Numbered from the stretch's first letter, positions 1 to 10,404 are shown. The stretch: DNA of 64,000 bases from Vibrio sinaloensis (GCF_023195835.1 NZ_CP096199.1:2790001-2854000), one strand, 5' to 3'. Notes: a model not told the origin generated them from the letters alone. Made by a program: numbers and translations.

Positions 1-49
1 ATGTTGTAATCCTAAATCGCGTAAGTCCTACTGAGTGAACATCACTCAG

Positions 50-225
50 CCGCTGGCAGGTATTCGGACTCAAGAGCTTGGCTTAGCCACCTAGTCACTC
101 GACTTCCCACATCGATTCGATGCAGTGTCTATTTGAGCTTTCGTTCTCTTTTACCGCTGCGCGTCAGTTCTGGATTCACACCAGATTCCCTTTTGGCCAT
201 CTATACATCTAGACAGCACCAGCTT
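50..225 (-). promoter_or_regulatory. Cobalamin (B12) riboswitch, probably for btuB
   Basis: Read on the minus strand, this leader has the conserved pieces of the AdoCbl riboswitch in order: a GGGAATCTGGTGTGAATCC element, CTGACGCGCAGCGGTAA, TGTGGGAAGTCGAG, and the B12-box-like GAGTCCGAATACCTGCC. The ends (223-219 with 56-52) can pair as GCTGG/CCAGC to close P1. Just downstream is a perfect hairpin (CTGAGTGA/TCACTCAG, about 30-50) that could be the expression platform. In enterobacteria and vibrios btuB lies divergent from trmA, so the regulated gene is inferred to be btuB to the left of the window. Confidence 0.9.
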
Positions 226-440
226 GGCGACGATGTTATTGAGGATTCAATAGTTTGTCCAGCCAATATTGCTCTAATCTATAAATTAGTCGCGCTGATC
301 AAGCTTAGTTTCTCTGAGCTTTACCACCAATCTTTGCCAGATTGGCCGCGAAGCGCTGGACATAGCGCTGAGATTGAATAAAATCTGCGCTCTTAAATTA
401 AATACACCCTCCACAGGTACGAATACCAAAGGTAATAATC

Positions 441-1550
441 ATGGCGACTCTTGATGTAAACCCGCAACGCTACCAAGAACAATTGGCCGAGAAGGTCGGC
501 CGTCTCACAGAGATGTTCGCAGCTTACAATGTACCTGAGTTGGAAGTATTTGAATCTCCAGAGCAAAACTACCGCATGCGCGCGGAATTTCGAGTTTGGC
601 ATGAGGGTGATGAGCTCTACTACATCATGTTCAACCAAGAGACTCGTGAAAAATACCGTGTAGACCAGTTCCCAGCCGCGAGCCGTTTGATCAACGATCT
701 GATGCCACTGCTCATCGACGCGATGAAAGACAATGATTCACTGCGCCGTAAACTGTTCCAAGTCGACTTTCTATCGACCTTAAGTGGCGAGATTTTAGTC
801 TCACTACTTTACCACCGTCAGCTTGATGAACAGTGGACCACCGAAGCTAAGGCATTAAAACAGCGCCTAAATGATGAAGGCTTTAACCTCAACATCATTG
901 GCCGTGCGCGTAAGATGAAGATTGTGCTTGATCGTGACTATGTGATCGAGAAGCTCGATGTCAATGGGCAGCCTTATGTCTATCAGCAAGTAGAAAACAG
1001 CTTCACCCAGCCCAATGGCAAGGTGGCAGAGAAGATGTTGGAGTGGGCGGTCGATTGCACCCAAGATAGCCAAGGCGACTTACTTGAGCTTTACTGCGGC
1101 AATGGCAACTTTTCACTTGCACTGGCACAAAACTTTGACCGAGTACTGGCGACTGAGCTAGCCAAGCCATCAGTTGAATCGGCTCAGTACAATATCAAGG
1201 CGAATAACATCGACAATGTGCAGATCCTACGCCTATCTGCTGAAGAGTTTACTCAGGCGATTGAAGGCAAGCGAGAGTTCCGCCGTTTGAAGGATGCGGG
1301 TGTCGAACTGAACAGTTACAACTGCAACACCATCTTCGTTGATCCACCTCGCGCAGGTATGGATATCGACACCTGTAAGATGGTGCAAGGCTATGAGCGC
1401 ATCATGTACATCTCATGCAATCCAGAGACATTAAAAGAGAACTTAGAGGTGTTGAGCGAAACCCATACCATCACTCGCTTCGCGCTGTTTGATCAGTTCC
1501 CATACACCCACCACATGGAAGCCGGTGTACTTCTGGAACGTAAAGGTTAA
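441..1550 (+). CDS. trmA: tRNA (uracil-5-)-methyltransferase TrmA
   Basis: Makes m5U54 in the T-loop of tRNAs using S-adenosylmethionine. The protein has 369 residues, close to the 366 of E. coli. Visible motifs are the SAM-binding ELYCGNGNF near 216-224, [10 protein letters not shown] near 299-308, the nucleophile in YISCNPETL (Cys326) and the general base in HHMEAG (Glu360). The start at 441 follows a GGTAATAATC leader and gives the usual N-terminus (MATLDVNP). It stands alone, divergent from the riboswitch leader on its left, and ends in a strong terminator shared with the convergent yijD. Confidence 0.97.
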   Translation: MATLDVNPQRYQEQLAEKVGRLTEMFAAYNVPELEVFESPEQNYRMRAEFRVWHEGDELYYIMFNQETREKYRVDQFPAASRLINDLMPLLIDAMKDNDSLRRKLFQVDFLSTLSGEILVSLLYHRQLDEQWTTEAKALKQRLNDEGFNLNIIGRARKMKIVLDRDYVIEKLDVNGQPYVYQQVENSFTQPNGKVAEKMLEWAVDCTQDSQGDLLELYCGNGNFSLALAQNFDRVLATELAKPSVESAQYNIKANNIDNVQILRLSAEEFTQAIEGKREFRRLKDAGVELNSYNCNTIFVDPPRAGMDIDTCKMVQGYERIMYISCNPETLKENLEVLSETHTITRFALFDQFPYTHHMEAGVLLERKG

Positions 1551-1562
1551 TCCCGTCGAAAT

Positions 1563-1590
1563 AAAAACGAGCCGCTAGCGGCTCGTTTTT
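1563..1590. terminator. Bidirectional terminator between trmA and yijD
   Basis: A near-perfect inverted repeat (AACGAGCCGC/GCGGCTCGTT around a TA centre) flanked by A-runs on the left and T-runs on the right, so it can end both the plus-strand trmA and the minus-strand yijD transcripts. Confidence 0.9.
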
Positions 1591-1608
1591 GCTTGTAGTG
1601 ATGAACGC

Positions 1609-1992
1609 TTAAGATTGCGCTTTTTCGCTGGAGGTAAGGAATCCGAGCTTCTTTGCCACCCAAAGCAGCAAGCCTAAGGTAATGAAGATCGCTAACATGT
1701 TCGAGCCTGCCTCTGGGTATTGCGCTTTAACAAAGGCAGAGTGGCCAAACGCCCCGACAAAGAAACAGGCTAACCCAACCAATGGAAGATCTTCAGACAC
1801 TGGGTTAGCTAGGTACTCGCGGTACAGTGCTTGTACTGACAGCACCAGCGCTATCAGTGGAAAAATAGAAAAAGAGACTTCGCTCATCGTTAGCCAAGAC
1901 AGCATTGCGTCACCACACATGCCTGCTACTAGAGCAAGCACCAGTGTTTTTCGTTCTGAGCCACGATTAACTTGGTTTGTTTCGTTCGACAT
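1609..1992 (-). CDS. yijD: YijD family inner-membrane protein (DUF1422)
   Basis: A 127-residue protein with about four hydrophobic segments (roughly residues 16-34, 39-56, 68-86, 97-115), a polar N-terminus and a short basic C-terminal tail. Sequence and position match YijD of E. coli, always paired with fabR. The start codon overlaps the fabR stop by one base (TAATG), which indicates translational coupling. Its molecular function is unknown. Confidence 0.9.
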   Translation of the reverse strand: MSNETNQVNRGSERKTLVLALVAGMCGDAMLSWLTMSEVSFSIFPLIALVLSVQALYREYLANPVSEDLPLVGLACFFVGAFGHSAFVKAQYPEAGSNMLAIFITLGLLLWVAKKLGFLTSSEKAQS

Positions 1993-2624
1993 TAATCTAC
2001 CCCACCTTTTAATCGGTTACGTTCACGTTCTTTGCGATACCAGAAAGCGCCTTTGGCTATCATTCGCAGTTGCATAATTAGACGTTCCGCGAGTTCGTCG
2101 CGTTGGTGTCTATCTAAATCTAATGCCTCAGCCCCAGAGCTAAAGACTAAGGTTACTGACGCTTCAGCCTGAGTATAGGCTTCGTCACGCGTCATGCCGG
2201 TACTGATCAAATATTCTGTCATCTCTGCGACAAAATGTTGGATTTCGCGCGCGACCGCATTACGAAATTCAAACGAGGTACCAGAGCGTTCGCGCAGTAG
2301 CAAACGAAAAACGTTTGGACTGCTTTCGATGAACTCCATAAAGGTTTCTACCGAGGTGCGAATCACACTCCCCTCTTTTACGATGCGTTGCCGTGCTTGG
2401 CGCATTAACTGACGCAACAATAGGCCGCCTTCATCCACCATGGTCAAACCCAACTCGTCCATATCTTTGAAATGGCGGTAAAACGAGGTCGGCGCAATGC
2501 CGGCTTCGCGCGCCACTTCTCGCAAGCTTAGGTTGGAAAAGCTGCGGTCGGCACTGAGTTGACTGAACGCAGCATCAATTAAAGAACGACGAGTTTTCTC
2601 TTTCTGCTGCGCCCTAATTCCCAT
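1992..2624 (-). CDS. fabR: Unsaturated fatty acid biosynthesis repressor FabR (TetR family)
   Basis: TetR-type repressor controlling fabA/fabB in response to the unsaturated:saturated acyl pool. The N-terminal helix-turn-helix is clear ([21 protein letters not shown], here residues about 31-51), followed by a FabR-type ligand domain ([20 protein letters not shown]). I choose the internal ATG at 2624 ([13 protein letters not shown]) because it matches the usual FabR start. An in-frame upstream ATG at 2675 would add 17 residues without family support. Forms an operon with yijD and is divergent from sthA, as in E. coli. Confidence 0.95.
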   Translation of the reverse strand: MGIRAQQKEKTRRSLIDAAFSQLSADRSFSNLSLREVAREAGIAPTSFYRHFKDMDELGLTMVDEGGLLLRQLMRQARQRIVKEGSVIRTSVETFMEFIESSPNVFRLLLRERSGTSFEFRNAVAREIQHFVAEMTEYLISTGMTRDEAYTQAEASVTLVFSSGAEALDLDRHQRDELAERLIMQLRMIAKGAFWYRKERERNRLKGGVD

Positions 2625-2921
2625 GGATTTCATAGTTGTCATTCTGTCTTTACTGCTGATGCCGTTAATATACAACGATTGACCTAACGAGATAAGCCAA
2701 AATCGTTAGCTTTGATGACCGAGTGGCAATTAAACCGAGCTGAGATAAGAATTCAATCTTATCACCATCAATTAGAGACATACGGCATACCCTTTAAGCA
2801 ATTTCTCCTCTTGTGCGTGATCTCGCCGACTCTCTAGTGTGCTTGTCATTTACGCTTGCAGTGAATCAGTTAAAATCTCGCTACAGCAATGTTAAGACTC
2901 TATAACAAGGAAAAATACGCT

Positions 2922-4322
2922 ATGGCGGAGAACAACCACTTTGATGTAATCGTTATTGGTAGTGGTCCCGGTGGTGAAGGGGCAGCGATGGGATTAACCA
3001 AAGCAGGATTAAACGTCGCCATTGTAGAAAAAGAGAGTAGTGTCGGCGGTGGCTGTACCCACTGGGGAACAATTCCATCCAAAGCATTGCGTCATGCGGT
3101 GAGCCGCATCATCGAGTTCAATAACAACCCGCTGTTTTGTCACAACAACACCAGCATCCACTCCACCTTTTCCAATATTCTTGGTCACGCCAAGTCGGTG
3201 ATCGATAAGCAAACCCGGCTGCGTCAAGGGTTCTATGACCGTAACCAGTGTTCGCTGATTTTTGGCACTGCGCGCTTTATCGATAAATATACGATTGCGG
3301 TCATGCAAAGCGATGGGACCGAAGAAACGTACAGCGCGGATCGCTTTGTGATCGCGACCGGCTCTCGTCCTTACCAACCTGCAGACGTCGATTTTCTGCA
3401 TGAGCGAATCTACGATAGCGACTCGATTTTGAACCTTAAGCACGATCCGCGTCATATCATCATTTACGGTGCGGGCGTTATCGGCTGTGAGTACGCGTCT
3501 ATTTTCCGTGGCTTGGGGGTAAAAACTGACCTGATCAACACTCGTGATCGCTTGTTGTCTTTCCTCGATAACGAGGTCTCCGACGCCTTGTCATACCATT
3601 TCTGGAATAGCGGTGTGGTGATTCGTAACGATGAAACGTACGAAAAAATCGAAGGCACCGAAGATGGCGTGATTGTTCATCTTCAATCAGGTAAAAAAAT
3701 GCGTGCCGATTGTCTGCTCTACGCGAATGGTCGTACCGGTAACACCGACAAACTGAACTTAGCGGCGGTCGGACTTCAAGCAGACTCACGCGGCCAGTTG
3801 AAGGTCGACGGCAATTATCAGACCGAAGTCGAACACATCTACGCAGTCGGCGATGTGATTGGCTATCCAAGCCTGGCCAGTGCCGCCTACGACCAAGGCC
3901 GCTTTGTGGCACAGGCGATCAATAAGGGTCAAGCCGATGGTAATCTTATCGAGGATATTCCCACCGGCATCTACACCATTCCTGAAATCAGCTCGGTAGG
4001 TAAAACAGAACAGGAGCTGACGGCGGCAAAAGTGCCTTACGAAGTGGGCCGTTCCTCTTTCAAACACTTAGCTCGCGCCCAGATCGCCGGGAAAGATATT
4101 GGTAGCTTGAAGATTTTGTTCCATCGCGAAACCAAAGAGATCTTAGGTATTCACTGTTTTGGTGAGCGTGCAGCCGAGATCATTCATATCGGGCAAGCGA
4201 TTATGGAGCAAAAAGGCGAAGCGAATACCATTGAATACTTCGTCAACACCACCTTTAACTACCCGACCATGGCAGAAGCATACCGCGTCGCGGCGCTCAA
4301 TGGTCTTAATCGATTGTTTTAA
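2922..4322 (+). CDS. sthA: Soluble pyridine nucleotide transhydrogenase SthA
   Basis: FAD-dependent enzyme that moves reducing equivalents between NADPH and NAD+, generally oxidising excess NADPH. From the ATG at 2922 the protein has 466 residues, exactly the E. coli length. An AAGGAA site sits about 10 bases upstream; an earlier in-frame ATG at 2889 lacks that. Motifs: FAD-binding [12 protein letters not shown] near the N-terminus; [13 protein letters not shown], in which the usual second redox cysteine is Thr, as is typical of SthA; NAD-binding YGAGVIGCE; and [16 protein letters not shown]. Ends at a shared terminator with dinF. Confidence 0.97.
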   Translation: MAENNHFDVIVIGSGPGGEGAAMGLTKAGLNVAIVEKESSVGGGCTHWGTIPSKALRHAVSRIIEFNNNPLFCHNNTSIHSTFSNILGHAKSVIDKQTRLRQGFYDRNQCSLIFGTARFIDKYTIAVMQSDGTEETYSADRFVIATGSRPYQPADVDFLHERIYDSDSILNLKHDPRHIIIYGAGVIGCEYASIFRGLGVKTDLINTRDRLLSFLDNEVSDALSYHFWNSGVVIRNDETYEKIEGTEDGVIVHLQSGKKMRADCLLYANGRTGNTDKLNLAAVGLQADSRGQLKVDGNYQTEVEHIYAVGDVIGYPSLASAAYDQGRFVAQAINKGQADGNLIEDIPTGIYTIPEISSVGKTEQELTAAKVPYEVGRSSFKHLARAQIAGKDIGSLKILFHRETKEILGIHCFGERAAEIIHIGQAIMEQKGEANTIEYFVNTTFNYPTMAEAYRVAALNGLNRLF

Positions 4323-4330
4323 TCACAACA

Positions 4331-4355
4331 AGCCGGACAGTGTCCGGCTTTTTTT
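4331..4355. terminator. Terminator of sthA, abutting the dinF stop
   Basis: A perfect stem AGCCGGACA/TGTCCGGCT followed by a T-run on the plus strand. The dinF stop codon on the other strand lies at its right edge (4354-4356). Confidence 0.9.
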
Positions 4356-5697
4356 ATGCATGCAGCAAAAAGGTTTGCCGACGCCATTGGTACCAGAGCG
4401 CAGCGGCCAGCGTTACGCCACGCAGCGCCATAAAACTGAGCATCGCCAGCCACAAGGCGTGATTCCCCAGCTCAGCACTCGCATAAAACACTAAGAAAAA
4501 GCCACTGGTTGAGACAAACATGGCGTTGCGCATCTCTCCACCTTTAGTGGCGCCAATAAACACCCCGTCCAATAGAAAACACCACATCGATACCAGCGGC
4601 ATCGCCACCAGCCATGGCAGATAAACCGCTGCAATCGTTCGAACCGATTCAATATCCGTGATCATCGCGATCAAGCGCGATCCGGATAGAGCAAATACTC
4701 CTGTCAACATCAAGCAGATGATCAGACTCCAAAAGACCGTTCCCACTAACGAGCGCGAGAGTTGGCGCTTGTCTTTCGCGCCCATCGCCTTTCCAACCAT
4801 GGCTTCCATCGCATAGGCGAAACCATCCATCGCGTAGGAAATCATCATCAAAAAGCTCATTAATACTGCATTGGCGGCGACAATCTCGTCACCAAAACTC
4901 GCCCCCTGAAAAGTCATAAAGGTGAACGCCGCTTGTAAACAGAGCGAGCGCAAAAAGATATCGCGATTGAGCCGGACAAAGCGGCTAAGATCTTGGCGAG
5001 TATCTTTGAGCAGTTTAACCAGTGACGGCAGCGCCTCTCGATGCCATCGGTGCCAAACGCACACTAGACCAAAGCTCATCCCTGTGTAGTCGGCCACCAC
5101 AGAGGCAAGTGCAGCGCCCTCCACTTTCCAGCCCAGACCAACCACAAACAGCAGATCGAGTACAATGTTGGTCACATTGACAATAATCACCATCCACATT
5201 GGCGCTTTAGCGTTTTGCGCACCGAGCAGCCAACCGAGTAAGACAAAGTTGGCGAGAGCGGCTGGGGCGCTCCAGGCACGGATAAAGAAATACTGCGCCG
5301 CATACTGCTTGACCTCATCACTGGCCTCGCTGAGTCCGAGCACCCAATGACCTATGGGTTGATGCAGCACAAGAAACAGCGCCGCCAAAAGCAGTGCCAT
5401 TACCATGCCTTGGGTAAAAACCAGGCCAAACTGGTGCTTATTGTTCGCGCCATGTGCCTGAGCGGTCAGCCCCGTCGTCGACATGCGTAAAAAGCCCAGT
5501 AGCCAGAAGGTGACACTAATCATGGTGCTGCCAAGAGCCACGCCGCCCAAATACCAGGCATGCTCGAGGTGACCGACCACCGCAGCATCAACTAAGCCAA
5601 GTAGTGGGACAGTAATATTGGAAAGCACCATAGGAATGGCGAGAAGCAGCACTTGTTTATGTACAGTGCGATCGGAAAGAGTTTGTAGCAGTGACAC
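4354..5697 (-). CDS. dinF: MATE family efflux transporter, DinF type
   Basis: A 447-residue membrane protein with about 12 hydrophobic segments and typical MATE features (ALPMVLSNITVPLLGLVDAAVVGHL-type N-terminus, here starting LLAIPMVLSN; charged FLRMSTTGLTAQ loop). In E. coli dinF lies directly behind lexA and is SOS-induced. Here a methyltransferase-like gene with its own promoter separates them: dinF starts 42 bases after that gene stops, so it is probably transcribed with it, and its link to the SOS response may be weaker. Substrates are not predictable from sequence. Confidence 0.93.
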   Translation of the reverse strand: MSLLQTLSDRTVHKQVLLLAIPMVLSNITVPLLGLVDAAVVGHLEHAWYLGGVALGSTMISVTFWLLGFLRMSTTGLTAQAHGANNKHQFGLVFTQGMVMALLLAALFLVLHQPIGHWVLGLSEASDEVKQYAAQYFFIRAWSAPAALANFVLLGWLLGAQNAKAPMWMVIIVNVTNIVLDLLFVVGLGWKVEGAALASVVADYTGMSFGLVCVWHRWHREALPSLVKLLKDTRQDLSRFVRLNRDIFLRSLCLQAAFTFMTFQGASFGDEIVAANAVLMSFLMMISYAMDGFAYAMEAMVGKAMGAKDKRQLSRSLVGTVFWSLIICLMLTGVFALSGSRLIAMITDIESVRTIAAVYLPWLVAMPLVSMWCFLLDGVFIGATKGGEMRNAMFVSTSGFFLVFYASAELGNHALWLAMLSFMALRGVTLAAALWYQWRRQTFLLHA

Positions 5698-5739
5698 AGA
5701 GTAACTCGTTAAGACATAGTGTCACCAGTGTAACCGAGA

Positions 5740-6552
5740 TTACCAGCGAAGCTGAACCACTACCGGAGTTAATCGCTGTTTATAGCCGTGTAGTTTAGTC
5801 ACCAAACGCTGCCACATTTTCCAGCGCCCGCAGTCACGATCAAGTGGAGAGTCAGTGCGCACCCAACGCGCCCAAGGTAAACAATTGAGTATCGCCTCTC
5901 CGGGCGAACGATAGCCGTGCTGATAGTGAGACGTGCCCATCTTGCGGCCCAATTTACTGTTGCACAGGTCGCCAGCCAGCACCATACACACCTGAGCACT
6001 GTCAAAATGGCATCCTAACGCTTGGACGAATTTGGCCACTTGCCGCTCAGTACAATCTAACAACGCGTGTTCACACACGATCAACACTGGCGCTTTTTCA
6101 GCGATGGGTAACTGCTCAAGCCAACTGAGATCGTCAACGCTACCGCACAAGTGGTGGTAGCGCTCACTTCTATGGAAAAGCTTTTCGCGCCAGAGTAAGT
6201 GTTCGCTAACATCAAGCTCTAACCAATGGCAGCGGCCATTATCAACGCGATAAAAACGGGTATCTAAACCCGCGCCGACGTTAATAATCCAACCATCAGG
6301 GTTGCGCTTAATAAAGGCGGAGACGTGCTGATCGCACAGACGGGCAAGGGTGACATGCAGTAATTGCTTCTGGTCGATGTCACCAGAGAAACATTCAGGA
6401 GCAAGTTGGCAACGCTGGCAGGCTCGCGTTGCGATAGGGTCGTAAACAAGCGCGTTATCGACCAAAGTTTCACGGCTACGCAACCACATAGGTTGCAACA
6501 AGCCCAGTGGAATTTGGTAACGATGTTTGTTCGCTGCGGATTTAGCGGCCAT
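5740..6552 (-). CDS. LCMT/TcmP-like SAM-dependent methyltransferase, iron-regulated
   Basis: A 270-residue protein of the leucine carboxyl methyltransferase-like superfamily. The SAM pocket appears as INVGAGLDTRFYRVDNG followed by the acidic LELDVSE strand, and later VCEHALLDC. I chose the ATG at 6552 because AAGGA lies about 8 bases before it; the ATG at 6558 is too close to that site. A ferredoxin-like Cys pattern (CQRCQLAPEC, about residues 45-54) near the N-terminus is unusual and could bind metal. The gene lies between lexA and dinF under a promoter overlapped by a Fur box. The substrate is unknown. Confidence 0.75.
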   Translation of the reverse strand: MAAKSAANKHRYQIPLGLLQPMWLRSRETLVDNALVYDPIATRACQRCQLAPECFSGDIDQKQLLHVTLARLCDQHVSAFIKRNPDGWIINVGAGLDTRFYRVDNGRCHWLELDVSEHLLWREKLFHRSERYHHLCGSVDDLSWLEQLPIAEKAPVLIVCEHALLDCTERQVAKFVQALGCHFDSAQVCMVLAGDLCNSKLGRKMGTSHYQHGYRSPGEAILNCLPWARWVRTDSPLDRDCGRWKMWQRLVTKLHGYKQRLTPVVVQLRW

Positions 6553-6576
6553 TATCATCTTCCTTCTGTATTCAGA

Positions 6577-6630
6577 TTGAAGATGATAATGAATATCAAT
6601 TACAAAATCAACAAATGAGAATGAATCTCA
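6577..6630 (-). promoter_or_regulatory. Fur-box promoter of the methyltransferase-dinF unit
   Basis: The plus-strand 19-mer at 6585-6603 matches the Fur consensus GATAATGATAATCATTATC at 14 positions, with the first eight perfect. A second palindromic element at 6616-6630 (TGAGAATGAATCTCA) has the 7-1-7 Fur form. On the minus strand a sigma70-like promoter TTGATT-N17-TATCAT lies across the first box, so bound Fur would block it. This indicates iron repression of the methyltransferase gene and perhaps dinF. Confidence 0.75.
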
Positions 6631-6638
6631 GGTGGGGT

Positions 6639-7259
6639 TTACATCCAGTCGGTATTACGAATGATGCCGACCGCAAGCCCTTCAATAGTGAGATGCTGAC
6701 TGGTCAAATCGACCTTGATAGGCGCAAACTCTTGGTTTTCGGCATGCAACAAGACCGTCGAACCTTTACGTTCTAGACGTTTAACAGTGACATCGTCATC
6801 GACGCGCGCCACCACCACTTGACCATCACGCACATCTTGGGTTTTGTGCACCGCAAGTAAGTCGCCGTCCATGATGCCGATATCCTTCATACTCTCACCG
6901 TTAACGCGCAGCAAGAAGTCAGCTTGTGGCTTAAACATGCCTGGATCGACTTGGTAGTGCGTCTCGACATGTTCTTGCGCAAGGATCGGTTCACCTGCCG
7001 CGACCTGACCAATCAGAGGGAGCCCCTCTTCGTCATTGGCTGCGTCTTCAAGCAGAATACGAATGCCGCGCGAAGCGCCAGGGATGATTTCAATCGCCTG
7101 TTTGCGCGCAAGCGCTTTTAAGTGTTCTTCTGCTGCGTTCGCAGAGCGAAAGCCCAGCTCGCGTGCGATTTCAGCGCGGGTGGGTGGCATACCCGTGTCA
7201 TCAATTTTACTTTTGATGAGGTCAAATACTTGTTGTTGGCGGGGCGTTAACGGCTTCAT
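6639..7259 (-). CDS. lexA: SOS response repressor LexA
   Basis: Repressor and self-cleaving serine protease of the SOS regulon. The 206-residue protein has an N-terminal winged helix ([24 protein letters not shown]), the Ala88-Gly89 cleavage site in QVAAGEP, the catalytic Ser123 in NGESMKDIG and Lys160 in VTVKRLE. These correspond to Ala84-Gly85, Ser119 and Lys156 of E. coli. Two LexA boxes lie directly upstream, so it is autoregulated. The stop is 36 bases before the first Fur box of the next gene. Confidence 0.98.
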   Translation of the reverse strand: MKPLTPRQQQVFDLIKSKIDDTGMPPTRAEIARELGFRSANAAEEHLKALARKQAIEIIPGASRGIRILLEDAANDEEGLPLIGQVAAGEPILAQEHVETHYQVDPGMFKPQADFLLRVNGESMKDIGIMDGDLLAVHKTQDVRDGQVVVARVDDDVTVKRLERKGSTVLLHAENQEFAPIKVDLTSQHLTIEGLAVGIIRNTDWM

Positions 7260-7266
7260 AAGTCAC

Positions 7267-7302
7267 CTGTCTTTTTATACAGTTAACTGTGAGTATATCC
7301 AG
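7267..7302 (-). promoter_or_regulatory. Two tandem LexA (SOS) boxes upstream of lexA
   Basis: Two CTGT-N8-ACAG type sites: 7267-7282 is perfect at the half sites, and 7287-7302 has one change (CCAG for ACAG). They are separated by four bases and end 8 bases before the lexA start. The double-box arrangement is that of E. coli lexA, giving autoregulation. Confidence 0.92.
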
Positions 7303-7364
7303 TAATTTTGAAAATGAAAAGCCAATTGATTGTTTTTTAGTAGGTTTGACGCGCCCTTGCGCGG

Positions 7365-7730
7365 TTAAGAGAAAAACAGCACTTCAAGCCACACATAACC
7401 TGTGAGTAACATACTAAGCATAACCGCGGCAGAAGCGATGTCTTTTGCCCGCTTGGCATACGCGTTGTACTCGGTTCCCATTCGGTCAACGGCCGCTTCA
7501 ATCGCACTATTGACTAACTCAAGGAGCAGCACCAATACCACGCTGCCAATAAGCGCAATACGCTGCCACGCTTGATCTGCCAGGAGCAATGCGAGTGGGA
7601 TCATGATGCCAGCGAGTAACACTTCTTCTTTGAACGCCGGTTCACTGTTAAACGCGGCTTTGAGTCCTTGAAGGGAGTATCTTAGTGCCTTTTTCAGGCG
7701 TTTGAGTCCATGGGTTGTTTTGGTTTGCAA
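7365..7730 (-). CDS. dgkA: Diacylglycerol kinase DgkA
   Basis: Small inner-membrane kinase that phosphorylates diacylglycerol to phosphatidic acid, recycling lipid from membrane-derived oligosaccharide synthesis. At 121 residues it has the family length, with an amphipathic basic N-terminus, the conserved Glu pair in FKEEVLLAG, the active-site ELVNSAIEAAVDR and the AKDIASAAV segment, and three membrane helices. Divergent from plsB, another phospholipid enzyme, as in enterobacteria. Confidence 0.96.
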   Translation of the reverse strand: MQTKTTHGLKRLKKALRYSLQGLKAAFNSEPAFKEEVLLAGIMIPLALLLADQAWQRIALIGSVVLVLLLELVNSAIEAAVDRMGTEYNAYAKRAKDIASAAVMLSMLLTGYVWLEVLFFS

Positions 7731-7932
7731 GTGCGATCTCTTGTCAGTTGATAGGGCGATGCTATCGAGGTAAAGATTGACGTTTTCCTAATCAATAATA
7801 GGTAAAAGGTTCGACCAGTTTCTGGTATCCTTGCCGGCTATAAAAATCACGCTTGGGCACATCTCCACTTCTATATTAAAAGAAATGGAAATCTGCTTAT
7901 GCAATTTATTTACTTTTGAGGCCAAGAACCTT

Positions 7933-10368
7933 ATGTCTTCTGGACGAATGTTATCGCACTCTTTACTAAAACTGCCGATGTCGCTGTTAGTAAAAGGGAC
8001 AACAATTCCTTCAAATCCTATTGAAGATCATAGTATTGATATAAACAAGCCGATTATTTACGCACTGCCATATCGATCAAATGTTGACTTGCTGGCGCTG
8101 CAGAAACAGGCGTTGGCACTCGGCTTACCAGACCCACTGCAAGCAGCAGAAATCAATGGTAAGTCATTTAAACGTTACGTGTTTACCTCTGCTCGCGACA
8201 TTGTGATCAGCGATGACCAAGACGTCCCGAATGAATCGGTCACTCTATTCTCTGATCTGCTAGAGCTGCATAAGTTTGATTCTGAGTTGGATGTGCAAGT
8301 GATTCCCACCACGGTTTTGTGGGGGCGCAAACCTGGCAAAGAGTCGCAGCAAAAGCCTTACCTGCAATCGCTCAATGGCCCACAAAAAGCCAAAGCTGTG
8401 TTGCTATCAGGCCGTGATTGCTTAGTTCGAATTAGCCCAGTAGTGTCATTGCGCTACATGGCAGATTCACACGGCACAGACACATCCATTGCTCATAAAC
8501 TGGCGCGTGTTGCACGTATCCACTTTTCACGCCAAAAACTCGCAGCGTCAGGCCCGAACCTACCGAGCCGCCAAGCCCTGTTTAATCGTCTAATGAGATC
8601 CAAGGCGATTGAAAAGGTGATTCGTGACGAAGCCAACTCAAAAGATGTCCCAATCGATAAAGTGCGCAAAGAAGCCCACGCGATCATGGATGAGATTGCC
8701 GCTGACTTTTCTTACTCATTGGTCAAAAGTGGCGATCGACTGTTGGGCTGGCTATGGAATCGCATCTACCAAGGCTTGAATATCAATAACGCCGCCACCG
8801 TGCGCAAACTCGCCCAAGACGGCCATGAAATTGTCTATGTGCCTTGTCACCGTAGCCATATGGACTATCTGTTGCTCTCTTATGTGCTGTATCACGAGGG
8901 CATGGTTCCGCCGCACATCGCCGCGGGTATCAACCTAAACTTCTTCCCAGCCGGGCCGATTTTCCGCCGCGGCGGCGCCTTCTTTATCCGCCGCAGCTTT
9001 AAGGGTAACAAGCTCTACTCAACTATCTTCCGCGAGTATCTAGCCGAGCTGTTTGCCAAAGGCTATTCGGTTGAGTACTTCAGCGAGGGTGGTCGCTCAC
9101 GCACTGGTCGCTTACTGCAAGCCAAAACCGGCATGCTTGCCATGACCATTCAAGCCATGTTGCGTGGTTTGAACCGTCCGGTCACCCTGGTTCCGGTCTA
9201 CATCGGTTATGAGCATGTGATGGAAGTTGGCACCTACGCTAAAGAGCTGCGCGGCAAACGCAAAGAAAAAGAGAACGCCAGCTTAGTGCTTCGTACCATT
9301 CGCAAACTCAAGAACTTCGGTCAAGGGTATGTGAACTTTGGTGAGCCGATTCCGCTCAATCAATACCTCAACGAGCAAGCCCCAGAGTGGACTAAAGATA
9401 TCGATCCTATGGGTAGCAGCAAACCACAATGGCTTAACCCAGTGGTGAACTCGCTGGCCACTAAGATGATGACGCACATCAACGATGCCGCAGCAGCCAA
9501 TGCCATGACATTATGTGCGACGGCGCTATTGGCTTCTCGTCAACGTGCTTTGTCGCGCGACAGTCTAGTCAACCAGATCAATTGTTATCTGTCGATTCTC
9601 AACAATGTGCCCTATTCCGACACTTACACTGTCCCGCAAGACGACGCAGAGGCCCTGGTTAAGCATGCCGAGTCGCTCGATAAATTTATTATCGAAACCG
9701 ATAGCATGGGCGATATTATTTCACTGGATCGCAACCAGTCGATCTTGATGACTTACTATCGCAATAACATTATTCATTTGTTGGCTATCCCTGCACTCAT
9801 CGCACAGATGTTGGTTCGTCAGCAGCAATTATCGCTACAGCAGATCCAACAGAATGTGTCGCTCATCTATCCGTTCTTGCAACAGGAGCTGTTTTTGAGT
9901 ATCGAACCAGAAAAGTTGGCCGATCTCACTGAAGCCTATATTGAAGAGTTAGCACATCAGGGCTTAGTCACGATTGATGACCAGCACAACGTGGCAATGA
10001 ACCAAGCCAATAATCAAGTTCTGGTTCTATTGGGCCGCACCATCACAGAAACGCTACAACGTTATGCCATTGCGCTGAACTTATTGGTGGCAAGCCCTGA
10101 TCTCGCTAAATCTGATTTAGAGCAGAAGAGCCAAGATATTGCTCAGCGTTTGGGCCGCTTGCATGGAATCAACGCTCCGGAGTTCTTTGACAAAGGGGTA
10201 TTCTCAGCAATGTTTACCACGCTCAAACAGCAAGCGTATCTCGACAGTGATGGCAACTGCGATAGCATCAAGAGCAAAGAGTTAGCCAAACTGCTCTACT
10301 CTATGCTTTATCCAGAAGTGCGCTTGACCATCAAAGAAAGTATCTATCAAGCTACCGAGCAAAAATAG
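7933..10368 (+). CDS. plsB: Glycerol-3-phosphate 1-O-acyltransferase PlsB
   Basis: First acylation step of phospholipid synthesis at the inner membrane. From the ATG at 7933 the protein has 811 residues ([15 protein letters not shown]). A longer reading from 7831 adds residues without family support. The acyltransferase signature HRSHMD places catalytic His306 and Asp311 at the same numbers as E. coli; downstream blocks [25 protein letters not shown] and [12 protein letters not shown] are the substrate-binding motifs II-IV. Divergent from dgkA, ends at a hairpin terminator. Confidence 0.97.
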   Translation: MSSGRMLSHSLLKLPMSLLVKGTTIPSNPIEDHSIDINKPIIYALPYRSNVDLLALQKQALALGLPDPLQAAEINGKSFKRYVFTSARDIVISDDQDVPNESVTLFSDLLELHKFDSELDVQVIPTTVLWGRKPGKESQQKPYLQSLNGPQKAKAVLLSGRDCLVRISPVVSLRYMADSHGTDTSIAHKLARVARIHFSRQKLAASGPNLPSRQALFNRLMRSKAIEKVIRDEANSKDVPIDKVRKEAHAIMDEIAADFSYSLVKSGDRLLGWLWNRIYQGLNINNAATVRKLAQDGHEIVYVPCHRSHMDYLLLSYVLYHEGMVPPHIAAGINLNFFPAGPIFRRGGAFFIRRSFKGNKLYSTIFREYLAELFAKGYSVEYFSEGGRSRTGRLLQAKTGMLAMTIQAMLRGLNRPVTLVPVYIGYEHVMEVGTYAKELRGKRKEKENASLVLRTIRKLKNFGQGYVNFGEPIPLNQYLNEQAPEWTKDIDPMGSSKPQWLNPVVNSLATKMMTHINDAAAANAMTLCATALLASRQRALSRDSLVNQINCYLSILNNVPYSDTYTVPQDDAEALVKHAESLDKFIIETDSMGDIISLDRNQSILMTYYRNNIIHLLAIPALIAQMLVRQQQLSLQQIQQNVSLIYPFLQQELFLSIEPEKLADLTEAYIEELAHQGLVTIDDQHNVAMNQANNQVLVLLGRTITETLQRYAIALNLLVASPDLAKSDLEQKSQDIAQRLGRLHGINAPEFFDKGVFSAMFTTLKQQAYLDSDGNCDSIKSKELAKLLYSMLYPEVRLTIKESIYQATEQK

Positions 10369-10377
10369 AAACGATAA

Positions 10378-10401
10378 GGGCATCATCATGATGCCCTCTT
10401 T
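10378..10401. terminator. Terminator between plsB and ubiA
   Basis: Stem GGGCATCA/TGATGCCC with a three-base loop, followed by a short pyrimidine-rich tail on the plus strand; it sits between the convergent plsB and ubiA genes. Confidence 0.75.
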
Positions 10402-10404
10402 CAT

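Noticed and set aside
133..381. 82-codon frame before trmA
   Set aside because: It covers the riboswitch on the opposite strand; no ribosome site and no family resemblance.
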